Assembly (NCBI RefSeq): GCF_017873215.1 | Contig: NZ_JAGGKA010000018.1 | Coordinates: forward strand, 36,960 to 100,959 | DNA: 64,000 nt | Direction of reading: 5' to 3' | Source of the DNA: Clostridium tetanomorphum | GTDB taxonomy: Bacteria; Bacillota; Clostridia; Clostridiales; Clostridiaceae | Shown: piece by piece, positions 10,623 to 19,521 of the stretch | Layout: each line of letters starts with the position of its first letter | How positions within the stretch are numbered: the stretch's first letter is position 1 | Notes under the pieces: generated by a model | The model's input: only the letters and a program-made list of their open reading frames with translations | Told to the model about the DNA's origin: nothing | Databases searched by the model: none | Made by a program: the position numbers and the translations under genes

Positions 10623-10646
10623 ATGTGAATGATACTACTGTTACAT
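10623..10646. promoter_or_regulatory. Shared 24-bp operator-like motif, copy X
   Basis: Pattern ATGTGAATG-N7-TGTTACAT with imperfect dyad symmetry, 51-74 bp upstream of the lipoprotein gene. On the minus strand TTCACA followed 17 bp later by TATTAT could be the promoter, with the motif covering its -35. The same 24-bp pattern occurs at 12686-12709. Confidence 0.5.
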
Positions 10647-10739
10647 TAATAATATGAATATATTATTTGTTAGAAAATCTATTTGGTTGATTAAGTGGGT
10701 ATTCATAATTCTATGATGTAATTAAGTCATAAATGAAAT

Positions 10740-10785
10740 AAATACTTTCTATAATGCTAAAATTTAATATTTATAGAAAGTATTT
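10740..10785. terminator. Inverted repeat in the gap between the lipoprotein and LemA-partner genes
   Basis: Arms AAATACTTTCTATA (10740-10753) and TATAGAAAGTATTT (10772-10785) are perfectly complementary with an 18-nt loop. It lies about 100 bp past the stop at 10882, so it could end that operon, but no clear U-run follows. Apart from this and motif X, I see nothing else in 10573-10881. Confidence 0.4.
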
Positions 10786-10881
10786 ATTTTAATTAATTGA
10801 TGTATTTATTTCTTTATTATTTACATTTTTCTTCTTTTTAGTTGCTTTATTTGTATTACATATTTTACATGATATATAGTT

Positions 10882-11991
10882 TTAATCTATTTTATTTAGC
10901 TTACATTTATCTTTTTTTCTCTTAAATATTTTATGTTTATTATTCTTGTCGTCTCCAAAACATATAGAATAAGTAAAAAATATATTTGCAATTATAATAA
11001 TTGTATAAAGCCAGGTAGGAGTTTTTACATTTAAATAATTAAAGTTAGCAAATTCCTTTCGCTCAAAATTTTCTTCAACCATTTTTCCTATATCATCTAT
11101 TACTTTGGTAAAATCATTATTTAAACTGATTTTAAGCATATATTCTCTTATATCTATTTTTAATTTTTCAGATTTCTCACTATCTGCCCAAGAAAATGGA
11201 TATACCCAATTTATTTTATTACCGCTACTGCTAAAACAAACTACAAAGTCATTTTTATTGCCGCCTTCCCAGTAATCTTGTAGCGCAAAACCATAATTTT
11301 CAGGTTTGTCTTTTAGATTTACAAATATTAAATTTACTTGTTTATTTTTTTCTTTTGTATTTAGATTGGAATTAACTTCATTGAGTTTTTGGATTACTTT
11401 ATCTTTATTATTTATGTCACCTAAAAATCTATCTATTTGTATATAGTTTTTTATTGATTTAGGGTATTTGGGCAAATCTTTATATTCCTTCAGGTTAATA
11501 TTTTTATGCTTATATATAGAATATGAAGATTTTACTTTATTTTGATAAGTGTGTATAGAAGCTGTAGGAGTGTTAATAGGATAAAATTTTTCTAGCTCTG
11601 CATTAGTGTTAGGAAATTTATCATTAAAACGAGTTTTTCCATCCAAACTATGATAAACTTTTATTTTACCTCCATCCGTTGTTTCAATGTAGTTTTCAGC
11701 AGAATGATGTACGGTATGAGATGTAGTATATTTCTTTCCTTTACTATCTGTATGGGTTGTAGTTACTCGTTTATCATACTCCTCTATATGATGAATTGAT
11801 ATAATTTTTCCAGACCATATCTCCTTAGTATTTACTTTGGTATCCATGAATATTGCATAAAGCGATAATGTAACAATAAGGCTTATTAATACATATACGA
11901 ATATAGATAAAAATAAGTCGTCTGTTTCATTTTTTGACACTAACACTATTGTTAATATAATAACTGCTATTATTGTAGGTAAGAATATCAT
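10882..11991 (-). CDS. Membrane protein with extracytoplasmic domain, partner of LemA (possibly TPM-like)
   Basis: A 369-residue protein of unknown function. It has two N-terminal membrane segments (about 2-18 and 28-48), a long hydrophilic middle and one C-terminal segment (about 327-347, TWLYTIIIIANIFFTYSICF). The tail is basic and ends KRKKDKCKLNKID. Residues about 180-310 (FALQDYWEGGNKNDFVVCFS, WVYPFSWADSEKSEKLKID) resemble the layout of a TPM domain, often found next to lemA. That resemblance is my inference. SD AGGTGA lies within the end of lemA, 10 bp upstream, so the two form an operon. Confidence 0.6.
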   Translation of the reverse strand: MIFLPTIIAVIILTIVLVSKNETDDLFLSIFVYVLISLIVTLSLYAIFMDTKVNTKEIWSGKIISIHHIEEYDKRVTTTHTDSKGKKYTTSHTVHHSAENYIETTDGGKIKVYHSLDGKTRFNDKFPNTNAELEKFYPINTPTASIHTYQNKVKSSYSIYKHKNINLKEYKDLPKYPKSIKNYIQIDRFLGDINNKDKVIQKLNEVNSNLNTKEKNKQVNLIFVNLKDKPENYGFALQDYWEGGNKNDFVVCFSSSGNKINWVYPFSWADSEKSEKLKIDIREYMLKISLNNDFTKVIDDIGKMVEENFERKEFANFNYLNVKTPTWLYTIIIIANIFFTYSICFGDDKNNKHKIFKRKKDKCKLNKID

Positions 11992-12001
11992 AGTATTTCA
12001 C

Positions 12002-12541
12002 CTACTTTAGTTTAATCTCATCATCTAGTTTTGTATCAAAGGCTTTTTCAGTTCGTTCGCTTGTTACTGTAAAGTCTTTTGGATCTTTAGTTTTAAATCC
12101 AAATATAGCTGCTGTTATAAATTTTTGTTTAACATATGTGTTGTATTCTCGTATTACGTCATTTATTTGTTTTTGATTATTATTAAAGGCATTTCTACTG
12201 GCAGCAATTTCACTTTGTAAATTTGTAAAAACTTTTTGGTCTAATTGAGGATTGTTTTCTAACACCATTTTCGATAATAACTTGGGATCATTATATCTTC
12301 CGATGATAATGTCTTTATATACATCTTTCATATTTTTAGCTTGTATATCAGTAACTTGCGTCATTTCTTTGAATTTTTTCCACATATTATCATAAGAACT
12401 TTTATTAGCTATATATTGAGTATTTATTCTTTCTTCTAGTGAAATTATTGTAGTTCTATTAGATAATAAAGTATATCCAAATAATAGAAGTATAGCTAAT
12501 ATTCCTATAAATATAATATTAGATTTTTTTAAGTTTTTCAT
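12002..12541 (-). CDS. lemA: LemA family protein
   Basis: A 179-residue protein with one N-terminal membrane anchor (about 7-27) and a helical outside domain. Family-like features are the early helix ISLEERINTQY, the FTNLQSEIAASRNAFNNNQK helix, and INDVIREYNTYVKQKF, which matches the LemA pattern of Y-N-x-x-V-R-x-Y-N. The ATG is preceded by a strong GGGGG SD. It is the first gene of a two-gene operon with the membrane protein at 10882. LemA function is unclear; it commonly pairs with TPM-domain proteins at the envelope. Confidence 0.75.
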   Translation of the reverse strand: MKNLKKSNIIFIGILAILLLFGYTLLSNRTTIISLEERINTQYIANKSSYDNMWKKFKEMTQVTDIQAKNMKDVYKDIIIGRYNDPKLLSKMVLENNPQLDQKVFTNLQSEIAASRNAFNNNQKQINDVIREYNTYVKQKFITAAIFGFKTKDPKDFTVTSERTEKAFDTKLDDEIKLK

Positions 12542-12685
12542 TGTTGTCCCCCTTTTGGTAGTTATTTATTTTGGACTTTATACCTCATTTTGTATATTAT
12601 GTATAATATTACACTTAAATTATAATTGCTATTGTACTTATTGTAAAGAAAATGATATTTTTAATTGAATTAATATAAATTTATG

Positions 12686-12709
12686 ATGTGAATGTGTATG
12701 TTGTTACAT
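12686..12709. promoter_or_regulatory. Shared 24-bp operator-like motif, copy Y
   Basis: Second copy of ATGTGAATG-N7-TGTTACAT, 62-85 bp upstream of the sensor kinase GTG start, followed by TATTAT near 12723. The flank AAATTTAT(A/G) is also shared with copy X. It lies in the divergent lemA / kinase intergenic region. Confidence 0.5.
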
Positions 12710-12770
12710 TACACATACAATGATATTATTTATATTGAATGAAAAAGTAAATTGGATAAGGGGTGGAAAA

Positions 12771-14765
12771 GTGAAAAAAAATATAAGGAAATTATGTTTC
12801 TGGACATGTATTATAGTAATTTTTGTAATAGCTATATTTTATCTAAATAATTATAGAAAGTATTCAAATGGTAAAGAAGAATATACAGTGTTAAAAGTGG
12901 CAGGCGACAATAATTTTCCACCTTTTGAGTATATGGATGAAAATGGTATTTATACAGGGTTTAATGTCGATATAATGAGAGCCATAGCTTTAAGAACAGG
13001 TTTTGAAGTACAGTTTTATCCGATGAAATGGGAAGAAGCTTGTGAAAAGCTAAAAAGAGGAGAAATAGATATTATACAAGGAATGAAATACACTAATGAA
13101 AGGGAAAAATATTATGACTTTTCTGAAGGATATTTACAAAATACTCAATCAATTTTTGTATTAAATTATAATGATGAAATAAATTCTTATGAAAAGTTAA
13201 GTGAACATAAGGTGGCTATACAAAGGGGAGATGTGGCCATTAATAATTTGAAAGCTCTATGGAATGTAGATATAGTTTTTACAAGAGATCAGGAGGAAGC
13301 TTTTAATAAATTATTAAGCGGAGAAGTAGATGCTTATATAGGGAACACATTAACAGGAGTAAATTATATAAATAAACTAAATGTTAGAGAGAAAATTAAG
13401 CTAGTAGATACTCCATTGAATTCCTCTGATTATTCTATTGCAGTTAGAAAAGGAGATACTAAAACTTTAAAATTAATAAATGAAGGACTTAAAGAAATAA
13501 AAGATAATGGAACTTTTGAAATAATATTTAGAAAATGGTTTGGATATAGTATCAGTTACCCTAAAGGGTATGTCCAAAAAGTATTAAAAATTTCTTCATT
13601 AATTATAGTTATGTTTGCTATAGCCATATTAATTTTTTATAGATGGAATGATTTGTTAAAAGAAGAAGTAGCAAAACAAACTGCAGAACTTGAAGAAGCT
13701 AATTTAAATCTTTTAAATAAAAATAAACAAATATATGAAGAAAAGCAATTTAGAGAAGAAATATTGAATAAAATGTTTAATGGAATTATTACAATAAATA
13801 AGGAGGATAAAATTTCTTTCATCAATGATTCGGCTTTAAGTATATTGAACTTAAATATAGCTTATATAATAGGAAAGGATTTTAAAGATACTATAATAGG
13901 AGAGATTTTTTCTTTTAATAGAATGGGAAATGAGGGTATAGAAAAAGAGATAGAAGTTGGCAAAAAAAAGATATTTATAAATTATAAAATAAACTTATTA
14001 AATAGAAATGATGAGTATTCTAGTGAAGTTATTATTAATTTTAGGGATATAACTGAAGAAAAGCTTATGCAAGAAACTATAAGAACTAAGGATAGAATAG
14101 AGTCTTTAGGAACATTAGTTTCAGGTATAGCACATGAAATAAGAAATCCTTTGACTTCTATAAAAACTTATACTGAGCTTATTCCTAAGAAATACGATAA
14201 TCCAAAGTTTAGAGAAATGATATCTATGGATATCCCTAGAGAAATAGAACGATTAAATAATTTAATAAATGATTTATTAGAATATTCAAAACCAAGAAAA
14301 CCTTTTAAGGAACATGTAAATCTATTGTCTGAATTTCAAAGTATATTAGCATTAGTTAAGGATAAATTATCAAAGAATAATATAAATGTTAAAATTGATA
14401 TTCATGAAGATGCATATGTGTTTATGGATAAGAATCATCTTAAACAAGTTTTAATAAATCTTATATTAAATGCTATTGAAAGTATGGATAAAGAATTTAA
14501 AACAATAAACATATATATGAATAAAGAGAATGAAAAAAATGTATTATATATAGAAGATAATGGATGTGGTATAGATGAAGAATATTTAGACAAAATATTT
14601 AATCCTTTTTATACTACAAAAGCTAATGGTACTGGCTTAGGACTTTTCGTAAGTTATCAATTGCTTTTAGAAAATAAGGTTAATATATTTTTGCATAGTG
14701 TGAAGGGGAAAGGAACAAAATTTGCATTAGAGTTTGGAGAAGTAAGGAGTGAACATATTGTATAA
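12771..14765 (+). CDS. Sensor histidine kinase with extracellular solute-binding (SBP_bac_3) domain
   Basis: A 664-residue membrane sensor. The GTG at 12771 is chosen because AGGGGTGG lies 5 nt before it; an upstream ATG at 12720 has no SD. Order: membrane segment (about 9-28), SBP_bac_3 domain (about 40-260, VAGDNNFPPFEYMDENGIYTG), second membrane segment (about 272-293), coiled coil, PAS-like region (about 330-430), then HisKA with His455 (SGIAHEIRNPLTS). The HATPase follows with N box LINLILNAIES, G1 DNGCGID and G2 NGTGLGLF. Family-3 binding domains usually bind polar amino acids, so an amino-acid signal is likely. The gene overlaps the response regulator gene. Confidence 0.93.
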   Translation: MKKNIRKLCFWTCIIVIFVIAIFYLNNYRKYSNGKEEYTVLKVAGDNNFPPFEYMDENGIYTGFNVDIMRAIALRTGFEVQFYPMKWEEACEKLKRGEIDIIQGMKYTNEREKYYDFSEGYLQNTQSIFVLNYNDEINSYEKLSEHKVAIQRGDVAINNLKALWNVDIVFTRDQEEAFNKLLSGEVDAYIGNTLTGVNYINKLNVREKIKLVDTPLNSSDYSIAVRKGDTKTLKLINEGLKEIKDNGTFEIIFRKWFGYSISYPKGYVQKVLKISSLIIVMFAIAILIFYRWNDLLKEEVAKQTAELEEANLNLLNKNKQIYEEKQFREEILNKMFNGIITINKEDKISFINDSALSILNLNIAYIIGKDFKDTIIGEIFSFNRMGNEGIEKEIEVGKKKIFINYKINLLNRNDEYSSEVIINFRDITEEKLMQETIRTKDRIESLGTLVSGIAHEIRNPLTSIKTYTELIPKKYDNPKFREMISMDIPREIERLNNLINDLLEYSKPRKPFKEHVNLLSEFQSILALVKDKLSKNNINVKIDIHEDAYVFMDKNHLKQVLINLILNAIESMDKEFKTINIYMNKENEKNVLYIEDNGCGIDEEYLDKIFNPFYTTKANGTGLGLFVSYQLLLENKVNIFLHSVKGKGTKFALEFGEVRSEHIV

Positions 14766-16107
14766 TATGCTTATTGTAGATGATGAAACTTCCATATGTA
14801 CATCTTTAAGCTTTGCATTGGAAGATAATTATAATATTTTCATTGCTAATAATGAAAAGATGGCTATGGAAGTAGTGAATAATAATGATATAAACATAGT
14901 TTTATTAGATTTAAGACTTGGAGATGATGATGGAATAGATGTACTAAAAAAGATTAAAGAAATAAAACCGGAAATTGTAATAATAATTATGACGGCATTT
15001 GGAAGTATTGAGTCTTCTGTAAAAGCCATGAAATTAGGAGCGTTTTATTATATAACAAAGCCAATAAATATTGAAGAATTGAATTTACTATTAATGAAAG
15101 GGGAAGAATATATAAATCTAAATACTAAAATTAAATATTTAAGTAATCAGATAAATAAAGACAATAAATATAATATTATAGGAAATTCAAAGAAAATGAA
15201 AGAAGTATTTGATTTGATAAGCAGAGTTAAAGATGTAGATATAAATGTGTTAATAACAGGAGAAAGTGGTACAGGGAAAGAGCTGGTAGCTAGGGCTATA
15301 CATTTTCAAGGAAAGAGAAAAGATAAACCGTTCTATGTAATAAATTGTTCTGCTATTCCAAATAATTTATTAGAAAGTGAATTATTTGGATATAAAAAAG
15401 GAGCTTTTACAGGAGCTATAGAAGATAAAAAAGGAATTATTGAACTTTCGCATGGTGGAACTCTTTTTTTGGATGAGATAGGAGATATGGATATTAATCT
15501 TCAAACTAAATTATTAAGAGTTATACAGGATAAAGAAATAAGACCTATAGGGTCGACAAAAAGTATAAGTGTAGACGTTAGATTTGTTTCTGCTACCAAT
15601 AAGGATTTAAAAGAAGAGATAAAAAATAATAGATTTAGACAAGATTTATTTTATAGGTTAAATGTAATAAATATAAATATACCACCATTAAGAGAACGTA
15701 AGGAAGATATATCAAAGTTAGTAGAATATTTTATAAAAAAGTATAGTGTGAAATTGGATAAAAATATAAAGGGCATAACAGCTAAAGCATTAGGGGATTT
15801 AGAAAGATATAATTTCAATGGAAATGTAAGAGAACTTCAGAATATTATAGAAAGAGCTATTGTTCTTGCTGAAAGCGATTATATAATGGAAGAAGATTTA
15901 TCAGAGGAAATATTTAATAAAGAAAATACTATAAAGGAAGAAACAGATTTAATTCCTATATTCGTTGGAGAAGACATGAAAAGTATTGAAAAAAAAGTTT
16001 TGCAATATAATCTAAAAAAGTTTAATGGAAACAGAAAAAAAACTGCTGAGGTATTGAATATAGGGGAGAGGACATTAAGATATAAGATTAAAGAGTATGA
16101 ACTCTAA
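14758..16107 (+). CDS. NtrC-family sigma54-dependent response regulator
   Basis: A 449-residue regulator: receiver (about 1-120, phosphoacceptor Asp51 in LLDLRLGDDDG), AAA+ sigma54-interaction domain and a C-terminal Fis-type HTH. The AAA+ domain shows Walker A GESGTGKE, ESELFGYKKGAFTGA and LFLDEIGDM; the HTH shows NRKKTAEVLNIGERTLRYKI. GAFTGA is the sigma54-contact loop. The TTG at 14758 is chosen: AAGGAG lies 8 nt before it and the product then starts MYNMLIVDDE, as usual. The ATG at 14767 is too far from that SD, and the GTG at 14749 overlaps it. It overlaps the kinase by 8 bp. Candidate targets are the sigma54 promoters at 33983 (gltS copy 3) and 29681 (cdsB). Confidence 0.93.
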   Translation: MYNMLIVDDETSICTSLSFALEDNYNIFIANNEKMAMEVVNNNDINIVLLDLRLGDDDGIDVLKKIKEIKPEIVIIIMTAFGSIESSVKAMKLGAFYYITKPINIEELNLLLMKGEEYINLNTKIKYLSNQINKDNKYNIIGNSKKMKEVFDLISRVKDVDINVLITGESGTGKELVARAIHFQGKRKDKPFYVINCSAIPNNLLESELFGYKKGAFTGAIEDKKGIIELSHGGTLFLDEIGDMDINLQTKLLRVIQDKEIRPIGSTKSISVDVRFVSATNKDLKEEIKNNRFRQDLFYRLNVININIPPLRERKEDISKLVEYFIKKYSVKLDKNIKGITAKALGDLERYNFNGNVRELQNIIERAIVLAESDYIMEEDLSEEIFNKENTIKEETDLIPIFVGEDMKSIEKKVLQYNLKKFNGNRKKTAEVLNIGERTLRYKIKEYEL

Positions 16108-16128
16108 AAAAGTGCATTGCACTTTTTT
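16106..16128 (+). terminator. Terminator of the two-component operon
   Basis: AAAAAAGTGC-ATT-GCACTTTTTT is a compact hairpin with built-in U-run that starts at the regulator's stop codon. A near copy occurs at about 59034-59056. Confidence 0.85.
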
Positions 16129-16130
16129 AG

Positions 16131-16260
16131 GGTACAGATTACAGAGCATAGAGTATAGATTAAGAATAAATTTTTTCCATTAACATTGGAGAAAATTTTA
16201 AATTAAAGTTTTTCTGTAGTGTTAATGGAAGAAAAGCTTCCCATTTGTACTCTGTAATCT
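16131..16260. repeat. Intergenic stem-loop repeat (GATTACAGAG family)
   Basis: The ends AGATTACAGAG (16136-16146) and CTCTGTAATCT (16250-16260) are perfectly complementary. Inside, CCATTAACA pairs with TGTTAATGG, so the whole 125-nt unit folds into one long hairpin. Elements with similar ends lie at 43987-44060 and 50595-50649, again directly behind genes. Confidence 0.6.
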
Positions 16261-16295
16261 TTAATGTGAAAAGTTACGTCGCACTTTTTTAGTTA

Positions 16296-16395
16296 GCGTC
16301 TATAAAATGAAGCGTCAAAAAAATTTATATATTAATCAAAAATTTCAGAATATAAAAAAAACATAGACGCTTTAAAGACGAAGTAGGTATATAAT
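16296..16395 (+). promoter_or_regulatory. hutU promoter with SARP-type direct repeats
   Basis: TAGACGC (16364-16370), 4 bp, AAGACGA (16375-16381), 8 bp, TATAAT (16390-16395). There is no good -35 hexamer, as expected for an activator-dependent promoter. Two extra half-sites lie upstream on the opposite strand (GCGTCTA at 16296 and GCGTCAA at 16312). The same layout precedes the racemase operon (25550-25581) and ftcD copy 2 (35341-35372). Proposed activator: the protein encoded at 21847-24909. Confidence 0.7.
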
Positions 16396-16465
16396 AGAAT
16401 TGTAAGATAAATAAAGCACAAGTAAAAGTAAATTAATAATTAACATAAATAGGGAGGAAGAAATC

Positions 16466-18502
16466 ATGATAAAAAATTTTGATATTTCAGAAGCAATGAC
16501 AGTTAAACTTGATGATTATTTACCAGAAATGCCTAAGTTTGAAAAAGGTATAAGAAGAGCACCTGATAGAGGATTCCATTTAACAAAGGAACAAACAGAA
16601 GTAGCATTAAAAAATGCTTTACGCTATATACCGGAAAAATATCATGAACAGTTAATTCCAGAATTTTTAGAAGAGTTAACAACTAGGGGAAGAATCTATG
16701 GATATAGATTTAGACCAGAAGGAAGACTTTATGGAAAGCCAATTGATGAATATAAAGGAAATTGTATTGAAGGTAAAGCTTTTCAAGTAATGATTGATAA
16801 TAACTTAGATTTTGATGTAGCATTATACCCATATGAACTTGTTACTTACGGAGAAACAGGAAGCGTATGTCAAAACTGGATGCAATATAGATTGATAAAA
16901 AAATATTTAGAAGTAATGACTCAAGACCAGACGTTAGTAATTGAATCCGGACATCCACTTGGATTATTCAAATCTAAACCAGATGCTCCAAGAGTAATAA
17001 TTACAAATGCTTTAATGATTGGTATGTTTGATAACTTAAAGGATTGGGAAATAGCTGAAGAAATGGGAGTTGCAAACTATGGACAAATGACAGCTGGTGG
17101 TTGGATGTATATAGGACCACAGGGTATAGTTCATGGAACATTCAACACTGTATTGAATGCAGGAAGATTAAAGCTTGGTATTTCTAATGATGGTGATTTA
17201 AGAGGAAGAATATTTGTAACTTCAGGCCTTGGTGGAATGAGTGGAGCTCAGGGTAAAGCTTGTGAAATAGCAAATGGTGTTGCTATTGTTGCAGAAGTAG
17301 ATAAATCAAGAGTTGATACAAGACTTGAACAGGGATGGATAAAGAAATGGTCAGATAAAGTAGAAGAAGTAGTTAAGATGGCTTTAGAATCAGCAGAAAA
17401 GAAAGAAGCTATGTCTATTGCTTACCACGGAAACGTTGTAGACTTACTTAAATATATGGTAGACAATAATATTCATATAGATCTTCTTTCAGACCAGACT
17501 TCTTGTCATAATGTTTATGAAGGTGGATATTGTCCAGAAGGTATTACATTTGAAGAAAGAACTAGACTTCTTGCAGAAGATCCAGATAAATTTAGAGAAT
17601 TGGTTGATAAAACTTTAAGACATCATTTTGAATTAATTAAAACATTAACTGAAAGAGGAGTTTACTTCTTTGATTATGGTAACTCATTCATGAAAGCTAT
17701 TTATGATGCTGGAGTTAAAGAAATATCAAAGAATGGTATAGATGAAAAAGATGGATTCATTTGGCCATCATATGTTGAAGATATAATGGGACCACAGTTA
17801 TTTGATTATGGATATGGACCATTTAGATGGGTATGCTTAAGTGGAAAGCATGAAGATTTAGTTAAGACTGACCATGCTGCTATGGAAGTTATAGATCCAG
17901 ATAGAAGATATCAAGATAGAGATAATTACAATTGGATAAAAGATGCTGAAAAGAATCAGTTAGTTGTAGGAACAGAAGCTAGAATTCTTTATCAGGATGC
18001 TATGGGAAGAGTTAATATAGCACTTAAGTTTAATGACATGGTTAGAAAAGGTGAAGTTGGACCAATAATGCTTGGAAGAGATCACCATGACGTATCAGGT
18101 ACAGATTCACCATTTAGAGAAACTTCAAATATTAAAGATGGAAGTAATGTAATGGCTGATATGGCAGTTCAGTGTTACGCTGGTAATGCAGCTAGAGGAA
18201 TGAGTTTAATAGCATTACACAATGGCGGTGGAGTTGGTATTGGTAAATCTGTAAATGGTGGATTTGGTCTAGTACTTGATGGAAGCCATAGAGTAGATGA
18301 AATAATTAAGTCATCAATGGCTTGGGACGTTATGGGCGGTGTTGCTAGACGTTCATGGGCTAGAAACGAACATTCAATTGAAACTGTAATTGAATATAAC
18401 AAAAATAATGTTGGAACAGATCATATAACAATTCCATATTTAGCAGATGAAGATAAAGTAAGAAAAGCTGTAGAAAGTGTATTCGAAAAAATTAACAGAT
18501 AA
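16466..18502 (+). CDS. hutU: Urocanate hydratase (long form)
   Basis: Converts urocanate to 4-imidazolone-5-propionate, step 2 of histidine breakdown, using tightly bound NAD+ as electrophile. At 678 residues it belongs to the longer class (human UROC1 is about this size) rather than the ~555-residue B. subtilis / Pseudomonas type. Recognisable blocks are YGQMTAGGWMYIGPQGIVHG, FVTSGLGGMSGAQGKAC (the NAD-binding glycine-rich part), QTSCHNVYEGGYCPEG and GRDHHDVSGTDSPFRET. SD AGGGAGGAAG precedes the ATG. It is the first gene of hutU-ftcD-hutI, driven by the repeat-containing promoter just upstream. Confidence 0.96.
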   Translation: MIKNFDISEAMTVKLDDYLPEMPKFEKGIRRAPDRGFHLTKEQTEVALKNALRYIPEKYHEQLIPEFLEELTTRGRIYGYRFRPEGRLYGKPIDEYKGNCIEGKAFQVMIDNNLDFDVALYPYELVTYGETGSVCQNWMQYRLIKKYLEVMTQDQTLVIESGHPLGLFKSKPDAPRVIITNALMIGMFDNLKDWEIAEEMGVANYGQMTAGGWMYIGPQGIVHGTFNTVLNAGRLKLGISNDGDLRGRIFVTSGLGGMSGAQGKACEIANGVAIVAEVDKSRVDTRLEQGWIKKWSDKVEEVVKMALESAEKKEAMSIAYHGNVVDLLKYMVDNNIHIDLLSDQTSCHNVYEGGYCPEGITFEERTRLLAEDPDKFRELVDKTLRHHFELIKTLTERGVYFFDYGNSFMKAIYDAGVKEISKNGIDEKDGFIWPSYVEDIMGPQLFDYGYGPFRWVCLSGKHEDLVKTDHAAMEVIDPDRRYQDRDNYNWIKDAEKNQLVVGTEARILYQDAMGRVNIALKFNDMVRKGEVGPIMLGRDHHDVSGTDSPFRETSNIKDGSNVMADMAVQCYAGNAARGMSLIALHNGGGVGIGKSVNGGFGLVLDGSHRVDEIIKSSMAWDVMGGVARRSWARNEHSIETVIEYNKNNVGTDHITIPYLADEDKVRKAVESVFEKINR

Positions 18503-18519
18503 TAATAAAATAATTTAAA

Positions 18520-18556
18520 AGTTTTGCAGTATACAATATCTGTATACTGCAAAACT
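18520..18556 (+). other. Intercistronic hairpin hutU-ftcD
   Basis: Perfect 15-bp inverted repeat, AGTTTTGCAGTATAC (18520-18534) and its complement (18542-18556), loop 7 nt. No U-run follows, so it is more likely a processing or mRNA-stability element than a terminator. It could uncouple hutU levels from ftcD-hutI. Confidence 0.5.
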
Positions 18557-18606
18557 ATATATAAGGGAAAATTACCTACCAAAATTGCTTGAAAGGTGGG
18601 ACTTTT

Positions 18607-19512
18607 GTGGTAAGTAAAGAGAAAGTAGTACAATGTTTACCTAACTTTAGTGAAGGTAGAGATTTAGATAAAATCGAAAAAATAGTAAATGCCTTCAGAA
18701 GAAAAGAAGGGGTAAAGCTTATAGATTATAATAACGATGTAAATCTTAATAGAACAATTGTAATATTAATGGGAGAGCCACAAAAGATAAAAAATGCTGT
18801 GTTGGAAGCTATGGGTATTGCAATAGAGATTATAGATATGAGAGAACATAAAGGGCAGCACCCTAGAATAGGAGCAGTAGATGTAATTCCTTTTATTCCC
18901 TTAAAAAATATGTCTATGTTAGAGGCTGTAAATTTATCAAAAGAATTGGCAAAGGAAGCGGGCGAAAGATTTAAAATACCTATTTATCTATATGAAAAAT
19001 CAGCTACAAGACCTGAAAGGGAAAGTTTGGTTAATATAAGAAGAGGACAGTATGAGGGAATGGCAAAGAAAATGAATAGACCAGAATGGAAACCGGATTT
19101 TGGGCCAGATGAATTAAATATAACTGCTGGTGCAACTGTTGTTGGTGCGAGAATGCCTTATATATTTTTTAATATAAATTTAGATACAAAGAATATAGCT
19201 GTAGCAGATAAAATTGCTAAAAATATTAGATTTTCTAATGGGGGATTAAGATTTTGTAAAGCTATAGGAGTAAAGATCTATGATAATGAGTTAGTACAGG
19301 TTTCAATAGATATAACAGATTATAATACAATGTCTTTGTACACAGTGTTTGAGATGGTAAAAATGGAAAGTAGAAGGTTTGGAGTTAATGTAATAAGTAG
19401 TGAAATAGTTGGGCTTGTTCCAATGAGTGCCTTATTACATAGTGCATTATATTATCTTCAAGTAGATAAATTTTCATCAGAACAGATATTAGAAAATACT
19501 TTTATGGAGTAG
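18607..19512 (+). CDS. ftcD: Glutamate formimidoyltransferase (copy 1)
   Basis: Transfers the formimino group of N-formimino-L-glutamate to tetrahydrofolate, releasing glutamate. Single-domain transferase without the cyclodeaminase half, which is encoded separately at 38846. Visible family signatures: VQCLPNFSEGRD, GQHPRIGAVDVIPF (with the active-site-region His), YLYEKSATRPER, RRGQYEGM and NGGLRFCKAIGVKI. The GTG at 18607 is chosen because AAGGTGGG lies 7 nt upstream; the in-frame TTG at 18589 lies in front of that SD. 301 residues. Clearly diverged from the second copy at 35459 (GQHPRIGAVD here, GGHPRMGATD there). Confidence 0.93.
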   Translation: MVSKEKVVQCLPNFSEGRDLDKIEKIVNAFRRKEGVKLIDYNNDVNLNRTIVILMGEPQKIKNAVLEAMGIAIEIIDMREHKGQHPRIGAVDVIPFIPLKNMSMLEAVNLSKELAKEAGERFKIPIYLYEKSATRPERESLVNIRRGQYEGMAKKMNRPEWKPDFGPDELNITAGATVVGARMPYIFFNINLDTKNIAVADKIAKNIRFSNGGLRFCKAIGVKIYDNELVQVSIDITDYNTMSLYTVFEMVKMESRRFGVNVISSEIVGLVPMSALLHSALYYLQVDKFSSEQILENTFME

Positions 19513-19521
19513 GTGATATTA

